A DNA stretch of 7,709 nucleotides from Klebsiella pneumoniae. Lineage in GTDB: Bacteria > Pseudomonadota > Gammaproteobacteria > Pseudomonadales > Azotimanducaceae. The stretch is from assembly GCA_945878745.1 (NCBI GenBank), contig CAMDVY010000132.1, positions 1 through 7,709 of the forward strand, given 5' to 3'. Shown here piece after piece: positions 1 through 5,998 of this stretch. A program made the position numbers and the translations under genes. The first letter of the stretch is position 1. Each line of letters starts with the position of its first letter. The notes beneath the pieces are model-generated. The model made no database searches, was not told the DNA's origin, and saw only the letters and a program-made list of their open reading frames with translations.

Positions 1-1
1 C

Positions 2-403
2 CTCGGTGCCGTGCCCTACGAAGAAGTTCCCGCTCATATCGCTGAAGCCGACTGTTGTATCTGCCCGCTCCCGGACATCCCAGAGTGGCGGGTATCCAGT
101 CCGTTGAAGGTGTTGGAGTACATGGCAACCTGTAAGCCGATGATTCTCACACCCATCGACGCACACCGCCAAGTTGCGAGCGACCTGGATTCGGTTGTCT
201 GGACCTGCGGTTACGAGCCTGCCGATTTCGTGCAGGCCATCATCGTTGCCAAGTCGAACCTAAGTTCGTTGCAAGCTGGAACAACGGCTGCACTTGAACG
301 CGTTCGGACCTCGTTCGAATGGCAAGTGCAGGCTGACAAGCTCGACCATCACCTTTGCCACACCTTGGCTCTGGCGGCGAACACTCAGAGGGCAGACCAT
401 TGA
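2..403 (+). CDS. Glycosyltransferase family 4 protein, C-terminal part (5' end outside window)
   Basis: Reading frame open from the left edge; 133 residues are visible before TGA at 401-403. The GTG at 11 is only an internal Val codon (the frame reads Leu-Gly-Ala-Val-Pro-Tyr-Glu), so the true start lies outside. The visible part resembles the C-terminal nucleotide-sugar-binding Rossmann domain of GT4 (GT-B fold) transferases: an entry segment Pro-Tyr-Glu-Glu-Val-Pro, the 'I A E A D ... C P L' strand, and the block S-S-P-L-K-V-L-E-Y-M-A-x-x-K-P, where GT4 enzymes bind the diphosphate of the donor. A terminal helix rich in charged residues follows. The role is probably sugar transfer onto a lipid-linked or growing surface polysaccharide at the cytoplasmic face of the membrane; donor and acceptor cannot be read from this fragment. 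A second GT4 gene follows on the same strand about 300 bp later, consistent with a polysaccharide cluster extending to the left. Confidence 0.85.
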   Translation, partial: LGAVPYEEVPAHIAEADCCICPLPDIPEWRVSSPLKVLEYMATCKPMILTPIDAHRQVASDLDSVVWTCGYEPADFVQAIIVAKSNLSSLQAGTTAALERVRTSFEWQVQADKLDHHLCHTLALAANTQRADH

Positions 404-705
404 TGCATTTCGTCGTTCTCTCGCAGCTTGTCTCGTCGATGCCGTTTTCAATTGGGTTCCGCAGAAACACTCCGATCAAGGATATTTTCCTCATCTGCCA
501 TCATGATTTTCTGTCTGCTCTATGCCGATATTTTCTGAAGGCCCGAGCTCATTACACCTTTCTCAAGTTTTGCCAGGTAGATGACTGTCATGAAACACGC
601 TGAGACCAGGCGGTCAGGACAAGCAGGACCGAGGCATCCAATTCAAAAGCCAGATGAAGAAACACCAATCGTTGTCGACAACCTAAAGCGGTCAGGGTGA
701 TCTGA
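404..705. other. Intergenic stretch without a convincing gene
   Basis: About 300 bp between two glycosyltransferase genes. Two small frames exist but neither is recognisable. One starts at 403, sharing the A of TGATG with the upstream stop, and runs 66 codons to 603. The other starts at 590 and runs 36 codons to a TGA at 698-700, just before the next gene. Their codon use and composition look unselected, and no family signature is visible. The stretch contains a 9-bp direct repeat, GCGGTCAGG, at 610-618 and 688-696, and a perfect 12-bp palindrome at 671-682. No strong terminator hairpin with a T-run was seen. Such a long gap inside a polysaccharide cluster could be a decayed gene or a promoter region for the next gene. 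Confidence 0.5.
671..682. promoter_or_regulatory. Perfect 12-bp palindrome upstream of glycosyltransferase gene
   Basis: GTTGTCGACAAC is its own reverse complement and ends 23 bp before the ATG at 706. This size and position would suit a dimeric regulator's operator, but a 12-bp palindrome may also be chance, and no convincing -35/-10 pair is seen next to it. Symmetry stops at both flanks (C on each side). Confidence 0.2.
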
Positions 706-1815
706 ATGGCACACATCTGTATTCTCCTCCCATGCCATTGGGGTGCAGCGCGAGGTGGCGCTGAGTTCCAGTCGCACCTGCTCGCCGAGTATCTGATCGA
801 CAACTCAGACCACACTGTAACCTTCCTCGCAAACCGACCTCCGGAGCGCACAGAAGACTATCGATACCACGTCAGACGCTTTGGAGGTCCAAGACTTCCA
901 GGCGGACTCCGCTGGGGGCGATTACCCGACACGCTCGATCTGCTCAACACATTGAAGGAAGTTCGGCCCCAAGTCATTGTGCAGATGGTGGCCTCCGCCT
1001 ACACAGGAGTTGCTGCATGGTACGCACAAAGAACGGGGAGCCATCTCTATTGGTACATTGCAAGCGACATGGACATCGCACCGTCACCTGTCGTCGGAGT
1101 CCATGGGCTGGCTGAAGTGATTGATCGCAACATGTTCATCTACGGACTGCGGCACGCCAACTACATCATCGCGCAGACTCACAGTCAGTCAGACGTGCTG
1201 CATCGGAACTTCGGACGGCACGCTGACTTGACCATTCCAAATTTCCTTCCATACGCTGAATTAAATCAGAGCAAACAAGCGGGCTTTACAGTCTCGTGGA
1301 TTGCCAATATCAAAAAACTGAAACGACCCGAACTTTTTGTTGATCTTGCCCGTGCGTGTCGTGAAACACCCGAAATCTTCTTCCGAATGGCAGGGCGAGT
1401 TGCTGACGACCAGTTAGCCTTGGTAATAGATCAAGCGACCAGGGAACTGCCAAACTTCCAGTATCTGGGAGAATTGAGCTTGGATGGCGTGGAAGCCGAA
1501 CTCGACAAAGCGGATGTTTTCGTAAATACATCCGATTACGAAGGTTTCCCGAATACTTTTATCCAGGCTTGGTTACACGCTGTGCCTGTGATCAGCTTGA
1601 ATGTCGACCCGGACGGGACCATGGCGAGACACGGGATCGGCATCCGAACGGAAACTATGGAATTGATGCTCGACCAGCTTCTCGAACTCAAGACCGATCG
1701 CGCATCCCTGGAATCGATGGGAAAAAAGGCGAGGGAATACGCTATCGCCAATCACTCTCTCGCCAATGCAGCCAAGCTCTGCAAACACTTCGAGAGCGTA
1801 CTAGCCCGAAAATAG
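706..1815 (+). CDS. Glycosyltransferase family 4 protein (GT-B fold)
   Basis: Complete 369-aa protein, a usual length for a GT4 retaining glycosyltransferase that moves a sugar from a nucleotide donor onto a surface-polysaccharide or lipid-linked acceptor at the inner membrane. The N-terminal acceptor domain begins with a strand and the glycine-rich loop A-R-G-G-A-E (residues 15-20). The C-terminal donor domain begins near residue 194 with a typical V-S-W-I-A-N-I-K-x-L-K-R-P-E segment (196-209), whose Lys residues usually contact the donor phosphates. It continues to F-V-N-T-S-D-Y-E-G-F-P-N-T-F-I-Q-A-W (272-289). In most GT4 enzymes this last block is an E-x7-E motif; here it is E279-x7-Q287. 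No signal peptide or membrane helix is visible. The ATG at 706 is chosen because the protein aligns from its first residues with the usual GT4 start and a weak AGGG (694-697) lies 8 nt upstream. Specificity is not predictable. The next gene is convergent. Confidence 0.88.
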   Translation: MAHICILLPCHWGAARGGAEFQSHLLAEYLIDNSDHTVTFLANRPPERTEDYRYHVRRFGGPRLPGGLRWGRLPDTLDLLNTLKEVRPQVIVQMVASAYTGVAAWYAQRTGSHLYWYIASDMDIAPSPVVGVHGLAEVIDRNMFIYGLRHANYIIAQTHSQSDVLHRNFGRHADLTIPNFLPYAELNQSKQAGFTVSWIANIKKLKRPELFVDLARACRETPEIFFRMAGRVADDQLALVIDQATRELPNFQYLGELSLDGVEAELDKADVFVNTSDYEGFPNTFIQAWLHAVPVISLNVDPDGTMARHGIGIRTETMELMLDQLLELKTDRASLESMGKKAREYAIANHSLANAAKLCKHFESVLARK

Positions 1816-2043
1816 GTGTCTTCCGACGACAACGAGAACTCTCCTGACTTTTCGCTGGTTTGCGCGGTCCTCCATCGATCGGCTACCCATCTCTTTTTCA
1901 ATCGGAGTGCTAGATCAGATGGTGCCTAAGCTCTTTCAACTGACGGGTGCTCCATTGAGCAAGCCAATGCCGACTTGCGAAAGGTAATGCTCGGGAAGGG
2001 TCGCGTCACCGGCTGACCTTCAAACCCTCATCAATATTCCGCA
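1816..2043. other. Convergent intergenic region with weak hairpins
   Basis: This 228-bp gap separates the + strand glycosyltransferase from the - strand small membrane protein, so terminators for both directions are expected here. Only weak candidates are visible: GAAGGGTC (1995-2002) pairs with GACCTTC (2015-2021) with one bulged G and a 12-nt loop, and TGCTC (1948-1952) pairs with GAGCA (1957-1961) over a 4-nt loop. Neither is followed by a clear T-run on either strand. No coding frame here looks real. Confidence 0.35.
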
Positions 2044-2520
2044 CTAATCTACGCGCCGCTCCAAACGGAACACCGAGACTTGGGTTCGCGCGTCCTCAAC
2101 TGAAGGGAATCCCGCAATGATGTCGGGATACTCCGCGCGGTACTTGTCCACGTACGCCGTCAGCACATCTTCAAAGCCCTCGTGCACGGCAACCGCGCTC
2201 AGCGGGTACGTCGAATCGCCCAACCGCATCTCTACCGGCCCGCCCTCACCCAGCATCGAGACCCAGCCGCTATCCCGCGCACCAACCACATGCAGATCGC
2301 CCGCGCTCTCTACCACCCAGATGATGACCACACGAGGCAAGACTCCAGGTACGCGAAGCCGAATCTCATCGACATCCGTGGTATCTGGCCATTGTTCGGG
2401 AGCAGTGGCCGACGTCCCGCCGATGAAGAGTCCGGGCAACGGGCCGATCGGCGCAATCGCGATGACAATCAAGAGAACGAGCCCCAGCAGGGACAGCCCG
2501 ATTTTCAGCGCTTTCATCAT
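2044..2520 (-). CDS. Small membrane-anchored protein of unknown function, possible split-barrel (flavin/F420-binding-like) fold
   Basis: 158 residues. Residues 5-25 are strongly hydrophobic (Leu/Ile/Val/Ala-rich after a Lys at 3 and 6), giving a signal anchor that would place the rest in the periplasm. The mature part has an alternating-strand pattern: V-V-I-I-W-V-V (64-70), a short turn, L-H-V-V-G (76-80), A-R-D-S-G-W (81-86), then V-E-M-R-L-G (96-101) and Y-P-L-S-A-V-A-V (105-112), followed by an amphipathic helix with Y-V-D-K-Y (123-127). That order resembles split-beta-barrel proteins of the pyridoxamine-phosphate-oxidase/DUF385-like type, but the resemblance is from memory and no cofactor residues can be assigned. 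The start is fixed by AGGAGG (complement of 2529-2534) 8 nt before the ATG at 2520; a second ATG follows at once (2517). It lies 23 bp after the MaoC-like gene and is surely co-transcribed with it. No function is assigned. Confidence 0.75.
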   Translation of the reverse strand: MMKALKIGLSLLGLVLLIVIAIAPIGPLPGLFIGGTSATAPEQWPDTTDVDEIRLRVPGVLPRVVIIWVVESAGDLHVVGARDSGWVSMLGEGGPVEMRLGDSTYPLSAVAVHEGFEDVLTAYVDKYRAEYPDIIAGFPSVEDARTQVSVFRLERRVD

Positions 2521-2528
2521 GTTCTTCG

Positions 2529-2534
2529 CCTCCT
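2529..2534 (-). promoter_or_regulatory. Strong Shine-Dalgarno site of the membrane-anchored protein gene
   Basis: AGGAGG on the minus strand, 8 nt before ATG 2520-2518 and 11 nt before the second ATG (2517-2515). The spacing favours the first ATG. The site lies inside the 23-bp gap after the MaoC-like gene, so the downstream gene has its own initiation signal. Confidence 0.75.
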
Positions 2535-2543
2535 GCCCGTTGC

Positions 2544-3026
2544 TCAGGCCCGTTGCGTTGGTTTCGGATGCCAGTAGGTCAGATACTCGGCGTACAGCAC
2601 TCGATCTGCAATGCCTTCCACTTCGATCTGATGACAGGTCTTGAGTAGAACCTCTCCCGACGATTTGGGCGTAACCGCCAGCAGAGAGATATGGGACCTC
2701 AGGCGCACGCCATCGCCGATGACCACGGGTTTGAGTACACGCACCCGATCGAGGCCATAGTTGAGCGGATTCTGGCCATCAAGTGGTGACAACTCTGCCG
2801 AACGATAGAAATGCGACAACAGCGCCAGCATGTGAAAGCCGTGAATCAACGTGCCACCGTAAGGCGTCGTTCTGGCATATTCCGGATCGCAGTGCCCAGG
2901 CGTGCGCCAGCGTGTTACTTCACCGAACACATTGACCTGCACCTGGTCGATGAACACCCAGTCGCTGACACCGAGCTTTTCCCCGATGCGACTGGCTGCG
3001 GTGCTGAGCAGGAATGGCTGCTGCAT
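2544..3026 (-). CDS. MaoC-like hot-dog domain protein, possible acyl dehydratase with altered active site
   Basis: 160 residues from the ATG at 3026, about the usual length of a single-domain MaoC/NodN-type protein, which in active members hydrates trans-2-enoyl-CoA. The order fits the family: V-Q-V-N-V-F-G-E-V-T (29-38), the active-site loop (39-50), P-Y-G-G-T-L-I-H-G-F (55-64, the conserved glycine/His turn entering the hot-dog helix), then N-Y-G-L-D-R-V-R-V-L-K-P-V-V-I-G-D (89-105), the second strand block. The loop normally reads G-D-x-N/Q-P/W-x-H with catalytic Asp and His. Here it is R39-W40-R-T-P-G-H45, so His is kept and Asp is replaced by Trp. The frame can be extended to a TTG at 3053, but ATG 3026 has AGGAG at the ideal distance and is preferred. 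It may be a divergent or non-hydratase member. It is first in a two-gene minus-strand operon and divergent from the lipoprotein gene. Confidence 0.85.
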   Translation of the reverse strand: MQQPFLLSTAASRIGEKLGVSDWVFIDQVQVNVFGEVTRWRTPGHCDPEYARTTPYGGTLIHGFHMLALLSHFYRSAELSPLDGQNPLNYGLDRVRVLKPVVIGDGVRLRSHISLLAVTPKSSGEVLLKTCHQIEVEGIADRVLYAEYLTYWHPKPTQRA

Positions 3027-3034
3027 GGGTCCGT

Positions 3035-3039
3035 CTCCT
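3035..3039 (-). promoter_or_regulatory. Shine-Dalgarno site that decides the MaoC-like start
   Basis: AGGAG on the minus strand, 8 nt before ATG 3026-3024. It lies downstream of the alternative TTG start (3053), which has no comparable site, so the shorter 160-aa protein is the better call. Confidence 0.75.
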
Positions 3040-3168
3040 CTTCGATCTCTCAAGCCGTTGCGCTACTGTAGGCACATCGTAACGCGCATGACGGCGAACA
3101 GCGCCAGTCAACGCCATGCTTCCTGACCTCCAATCCAGAGCCGAACTGAAAAACCTGAGAAAAAGCCA

Positions 3169-3999
3169 ATGCACAAGACAATTTCGGTGAGTACCACAGC
3201 ACTACTGGTCGCAACGCTCGCGGCCTGCGGAGGACCAGAACCGACGGCTCCGACAGAGGCAGCAGGCACGTCAGATTCGACTGCAGAGGTTGCTGCTCAA
3301 ACCCGCGAGGCTGCCAAGGGTGTTGAGGCACCAGAGAACACACCGCCGTCCTCCGCTACCGGTCCGCAGCCACGGCCGGGCGGTGGTTTCAACGCGGAGG
3401 AATCCGGAGTCAAAGGTCACCTCGCGATCAAGATCAGATGGACGGCAGAAATAATCAAAGGCATTCCAGACGAAGGGCTCACCACGACGGTGTACAACCG
3501 CTTCGCGACGCTTGATTGTCCAATCACTTCCGGCGATGAAGCCAACTATTCGTACTTCGCGATGGTCGACAATCCGAACGGTGATCCCATGGCCGCAACA
3601 GGCGCCTACCAGCCATGGTGGAATGAAGACTGCACGGGGACGTTGAAGATCGACGATACCTACCATGCGGATGATCCCACGCTGGCGGGTCCGGAGCCGA
3701 TTGTGCACACCACCGGGGTACGGCCACTGCAGACCGGTGACACGCCGCTGACCATCGAAACGGATTTGAACCGGGGACGCACTCGATACATGTTCGTCAC
3801 TCCCAGTACCGACGGGTTCGAACAGTTGGCCGTCAAAGGCTACCAGGAAGGCAAACTCGTTGCCGCGACCGCAGCGCCGATGGCGACGATGGATATCACA
3901 AAAAATGGGGTTATCGGCAGTGGTCTGCATGCATTCGACGTCGAAGGCGGTGTTCTGCAGGTTGACTGGGCCTTCAAGCGCATGAGCACAACACCCTGA
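3169..3999 (+). CDS. Predicted lipoprotein of unknown function
   Basis: 276 residues. The N-terminus is a lipoprotein signal: Lys3, a hydrophobic stretch at 11-17, and lipobox L-A-A-C with Cys20 as the lipidated residue. Gly at +2 (not Asp) suggests outer-membrane sorting by Lol. Residues 21-75 are a low-complexity Pro/Ala/Thr/Glu linker, probably a flexible tether. The globular part (about 80-276) is strand-rich, with H-L-A-I-K-I-R-W-T-A-E-I (84-95), two Cys residues at 117 and 155 that could form a disulfide, a W-W pair at 150-151, and an ending G-V-L-Q-V-D-W-A-F-K (261-270). I do not recognise a family. The ribosome site is weak (a purine-rich GAGAAAAAG just upstream). It is divergent from the MaoC-like operon across a 142-bp gap and upstream of the monooxygenase, but a hairpin at its stop and a promoter before the monooxygenase suggest a separate transcript. 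Confidence 0.8.
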   Translation: MHKTISVSTTALLVATLAACGGPEPTAPTEAAGTSDSTAEVAAQTREAAKGVEAPENTPPSSATGPQPRPGGGFNAEESGVKGHLAIKIRWTAEIIKGIPDEGLTTTVYNRFATLDCPITSGDEANYSYFAMVDNPNGDPMAATGAYQPWWNEDCTGTLKIDDTYHADDPTLAGPEPIVHTTGVRPLQTGDTPLTIETDLNRGRTRYMFVTPSTDGFEQLAVKGYQEGKLVAATAAPMATMDITKNGVIGSGLHAFDVEGGVLQVDWAFKRMSTTP

Positions 4000-4028
4000 C
4001 GATCAACCCTTGCCGCTCGGATCGTCAG
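3996..4028 (+). terminator. 9-bp perfect inverted repeat at the end of the lipoprotein gene (terminator-like hairpin, no T-run)
   Basis: CTGACGATC (3996-4004) and GATCGTCAG (4020-4028) are exact reverse complements separated by 15 nt; the left arm contains the TGA stop (3997-3999). No T-tract follows, so it is not a standard intrinsic terminator. It could be a weak terminator, an mRNA 3'-end stabilising hairpin or a protein site. Confidence 0.4.
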
Positions 4029-4057
4029 CACGGGCCAGTCATTGGGGGAAACCACCG

Positions 4058-4086
4058 TTGAAAAGGCTGGATGAATTACCTATCTT
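4058..4086 (+). promoter_or_regulatory. Sigma70-like promoter for the monooxygenase operon
   Basis: TTGAAA (4058-4063, 5 of 6 to consensus) and TATCTT (4081-4086, 4 of 6) are separated by exactly 17 nt. Transcription would start near 4093, leaving a leader of only about 15 nt before ATG 4108. The AGG at 4092-4094 would then lie at the extreme 5' end of the mRNA. The position, just before a gene with a hairpin behind its neighbour, supports the call; the match itself is only moderate. Confidence 0.45.
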
Positions 4087-4107
4087 CGACCAGGTATCCC
4101 TTCACGC

Positions 4108-5952
4108 ATGACCCAAACCATGACCATTCAGAGCCTTCCCAGCGCCCCGCACACCAAGCTTCCATCGGTGGAGGAACTCGGTTTCGACCCGGACGCACTG
4201 CGTGACAAGTACCGCATGGAGCGCGACAAGCGCTTGCACGTGGACGGCAATGCGCAATACCAGGAAGTGGTTGGCGACTTCTCACGCTACGTCGATGACC
4301 CTTACGCCGAGGCGATACAACCTCGAGCCGCGTTGAACGACGAAGTGGATGTCCTGATCGTGGGTGGTGGTTTTGGTGGCCTGATCTGCGGCGCGCGCCT
4401 GCGCGAAGCGGGCGTGGCACGTATCCGAATTATCGAAAAGGCGGGTGATGTCGGCGGCACCTGGTACTGGAACCGCTATCCCGGTGCGGCCTGCGATACC
4501 GAGGCCTACATCTACCTGCCACTGTGCGAAGAGCTCGGTTACACACCTCGCTCGAAGTATGCGTTCGCATCGGAAATCTTCGAACATGCGCGCAGGCTCG
4601 CGCGCCACTATCGCCTGTATGACGACATCTGCCTGCAGACACAGGTTAAAGGCATACAGTGGGACGAGACAGCGCAGCGCTGGCACATCCGCACCGATCG
4701 TGGTGACACCATGCGTGCCCGCTTCGTGATCATGTCCAACGGCCCGCTCAATCGCCCCAAGCTGCCGGGCATCCCCGGCATCCGTGACTATCGCGGACAC
4801 ACTTTCCACACCAGCCGCTGGGACTACGACTACACCGGCGGCAGCCCGGAAGGTGGCCTGCACAAACTCGCCGACAAACGGGTAGCCATCATCGGTACGG
4901 GCGCAACCGCCGTTCAGTGTGTGCCTCACCTGGGCGCCAGCGTACAATCGTTGTACGTGTTTCAGCGCACGCCATCCTCCGTCGATGTACGCGACAACCG
5001 ACTGACCGATCCCGTCTGGGCGGCTGGCCTGCAACCCGGTTGGCAGCGTGAGCGCATGGAGAATTTCAACACGCTGACGTCCGGTGGTGTGGTGGAAAAA
5101 GATCTGATCCAGGACGGCTGGACCGAGATAATCCGTAACCTCGTCTCCATGGCCAAGTTTCGTGGCTCTGGTGTGGACTGGAACGAAGTGCCGAAACTGA
5201 TGGAAATCGCCGATTTCCAGAAGATGAACCAGATCCGCGCGCGTGTTGACACCGTAGTCAAGGACAAGGCGACCGCGGACGCGCTGAAACCCTGGTACCG
5301 CCAGTTCTGCAAGCGCCCCTGTTTCCACGACGAGTACCTGCCGACGTTCAATCGAGAGAACGTACACCTCATCGATACCGATGGTCTCGGTGTGGAGCGC
5401 ATCACCGAAACCGGAGTGGTGGCAAACGGCGTGGAATACACCGTGGACTGCATTGTCTTCGCCACTGGATTCGAGGTGGGCACCGAATACACTCGACGCT
5501 CGGGATATGACGTGGTGGGCCGTGACGGGTTGACCCTCAGCAACAAGTGGGCAGACGGCATCCGCACGCTGCATGGTTACACCACGCACGGTTTCCCCAA
5601 TCTCTTCATCATCGGCAACTCGCAGTCCGCCGCGACCACCAACTTCCCGCATGCCATGGATGAATCTGCACTGCATTTCCAATACCTGATCCGCAAGTGC
5701 ATGGATGATGGCATCAACAGCGTCGAACCCAGCAAGGCCGCAGAAGATGCGTGGGTGGACCACATCGTCGATATCTCGCGTTTCAACGCGGATTTTCTCG
5801 CGGCATGTACCCCCGGCTACTACAACAACGAAGGAAGGCCGAGCCGACGCAGCATCCAGAACGGTGCGTACGGCAAAGGTCCGAACCCGTTTTTCAAGAT
5901 CACCAGGGCGTGGCGGGAATCGGGGGAGATGGACGGGATGATGAAAGGATGA
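4108..5952 (+). CDS. Flavin-dependent Baeyer-Villiger-type monooxygenase
   Basis: 614 residues, the length of the larger type I Baeyer-Villiger enzymes, which use FAD, NADPH and O2 to turn ketones into esters or lactones in the cytoplasm. An N-terminal extension of about 75 residues (with D-K-Y-R-x-E-R-D-K-R-L near 33-43) precedes the FAD Rossmann motif G86-G-G88-F-G-G91. Then come [11 protein letters not shown] (116-126) and C129-D130, the region of the flavin-near Asp. The family fingerprint reads Y228-R-G230-H-T-F-H234-T-S-R-W238-D239, close to F-x-G-x3-H-x3-W-P/D. The NADPH Rossmann motif is G263-T-G265-A-T-A268. K402-R403-P404 probably supplies the catalytic Arg that stabilises the peroxyflavin, and F-A-T-G-F is at 451-455. 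All key residues are present, so it is probably active. The substrate is unknown. There is no good Shine-Dalgarno site; ATG 4120 is an alternative start. The small-subunit gene follows after 46 bp. Confidence 0.92.
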   Translation: MTQTMTIQSLPSAPHTKLPSVEELGFDPDALRDKYRMERDKRLHVDGNAQYQEVVGDFSRYVDDPYAEAIQPRAALNDEVDVLIVGGGFGGLICGARLREAGVARIRIIEKAGDVGGTWYWNRYPGAACDTEAYIYLPLCEELGYTPRSKYAFASEIFEHARRLARHYRLYDDICLQTQVKGIQWDETAQRWHIRTDRGDTMRARFVIMSNGPLNRPKLPGIPGIRDYRGHTFHTSRWDYDYTGGSPEGGLHKLADKRVAIIGTGATAVQCVPHLGASVQSLYVFQRTPSSVDVRDNRLTDPVWAAGLQPGWQRERMENFNTLTSGGVVEKDLIQDGWTEIIRNLVSMAKFRGSGVDWNEVPKLMEIADFQKMNQIRARVDTVVKDKATADALKPWYRQFCKRPCFHDEYLPTFNRENVHLIDTDGLGVERITETGVVANGVEYTVDCIVFATGFEVGTEYTRRSGYDVVGRDGLTLSNKWADGIRTLHGYTTHGFPNLFIIGNSQSAATTNFPHAMDESALHFQYLIRKCMDDGINSVEPSKAAEDAWVDHIVDISRFNADFLAACTPGYYNNEGRPSRRSIQNGAYGKGPNPFFKITRAWRESGEMDGMMKG

Positions 5953-5998
5953 ACAGCAGTCACCGGACATCTCGCACAACCGCATACAATGGTCCTCG

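Noticed and set aside
590..700. 36-codon frame ending 5 bp before the second glycosyltransferase
   Set aside because: No ribosome site, no recognisable motif, and a charged/proline-rich composition like random sequence; kept only as a note in the gap finding.
2117..2644. 175-codon plus-strand frame across the two minus-strand genes
   Set aside because: Ser/Thr/Pro-rich shadow with no motif. Both minus genes have strong ribosome sites and protein-like patterns.
3027..3053. TTG start giving a 169-aa MaoC-like protein
   Set aside because: The extra nine residues are highly charged, and the AGGAG site lies inside this extension at the right distance for the ATG at 3026.
3054..3168. TTGCGC...TAACGC as a divergent-region promoter (3058-3085)
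   Set aside because: The spacer is 16 nt but both boxes match consensus poorly; many equal matches are expected by chance.
3271..3930. 219-codon minus-strand frame opposite the lipoprotein gene
   Set aside because: The plus frame has a proper lipoprotein signal and a tether-domain layout. The minus product is rich in Arg/His/Cys and Trp without pattern, as expected for a shadow.
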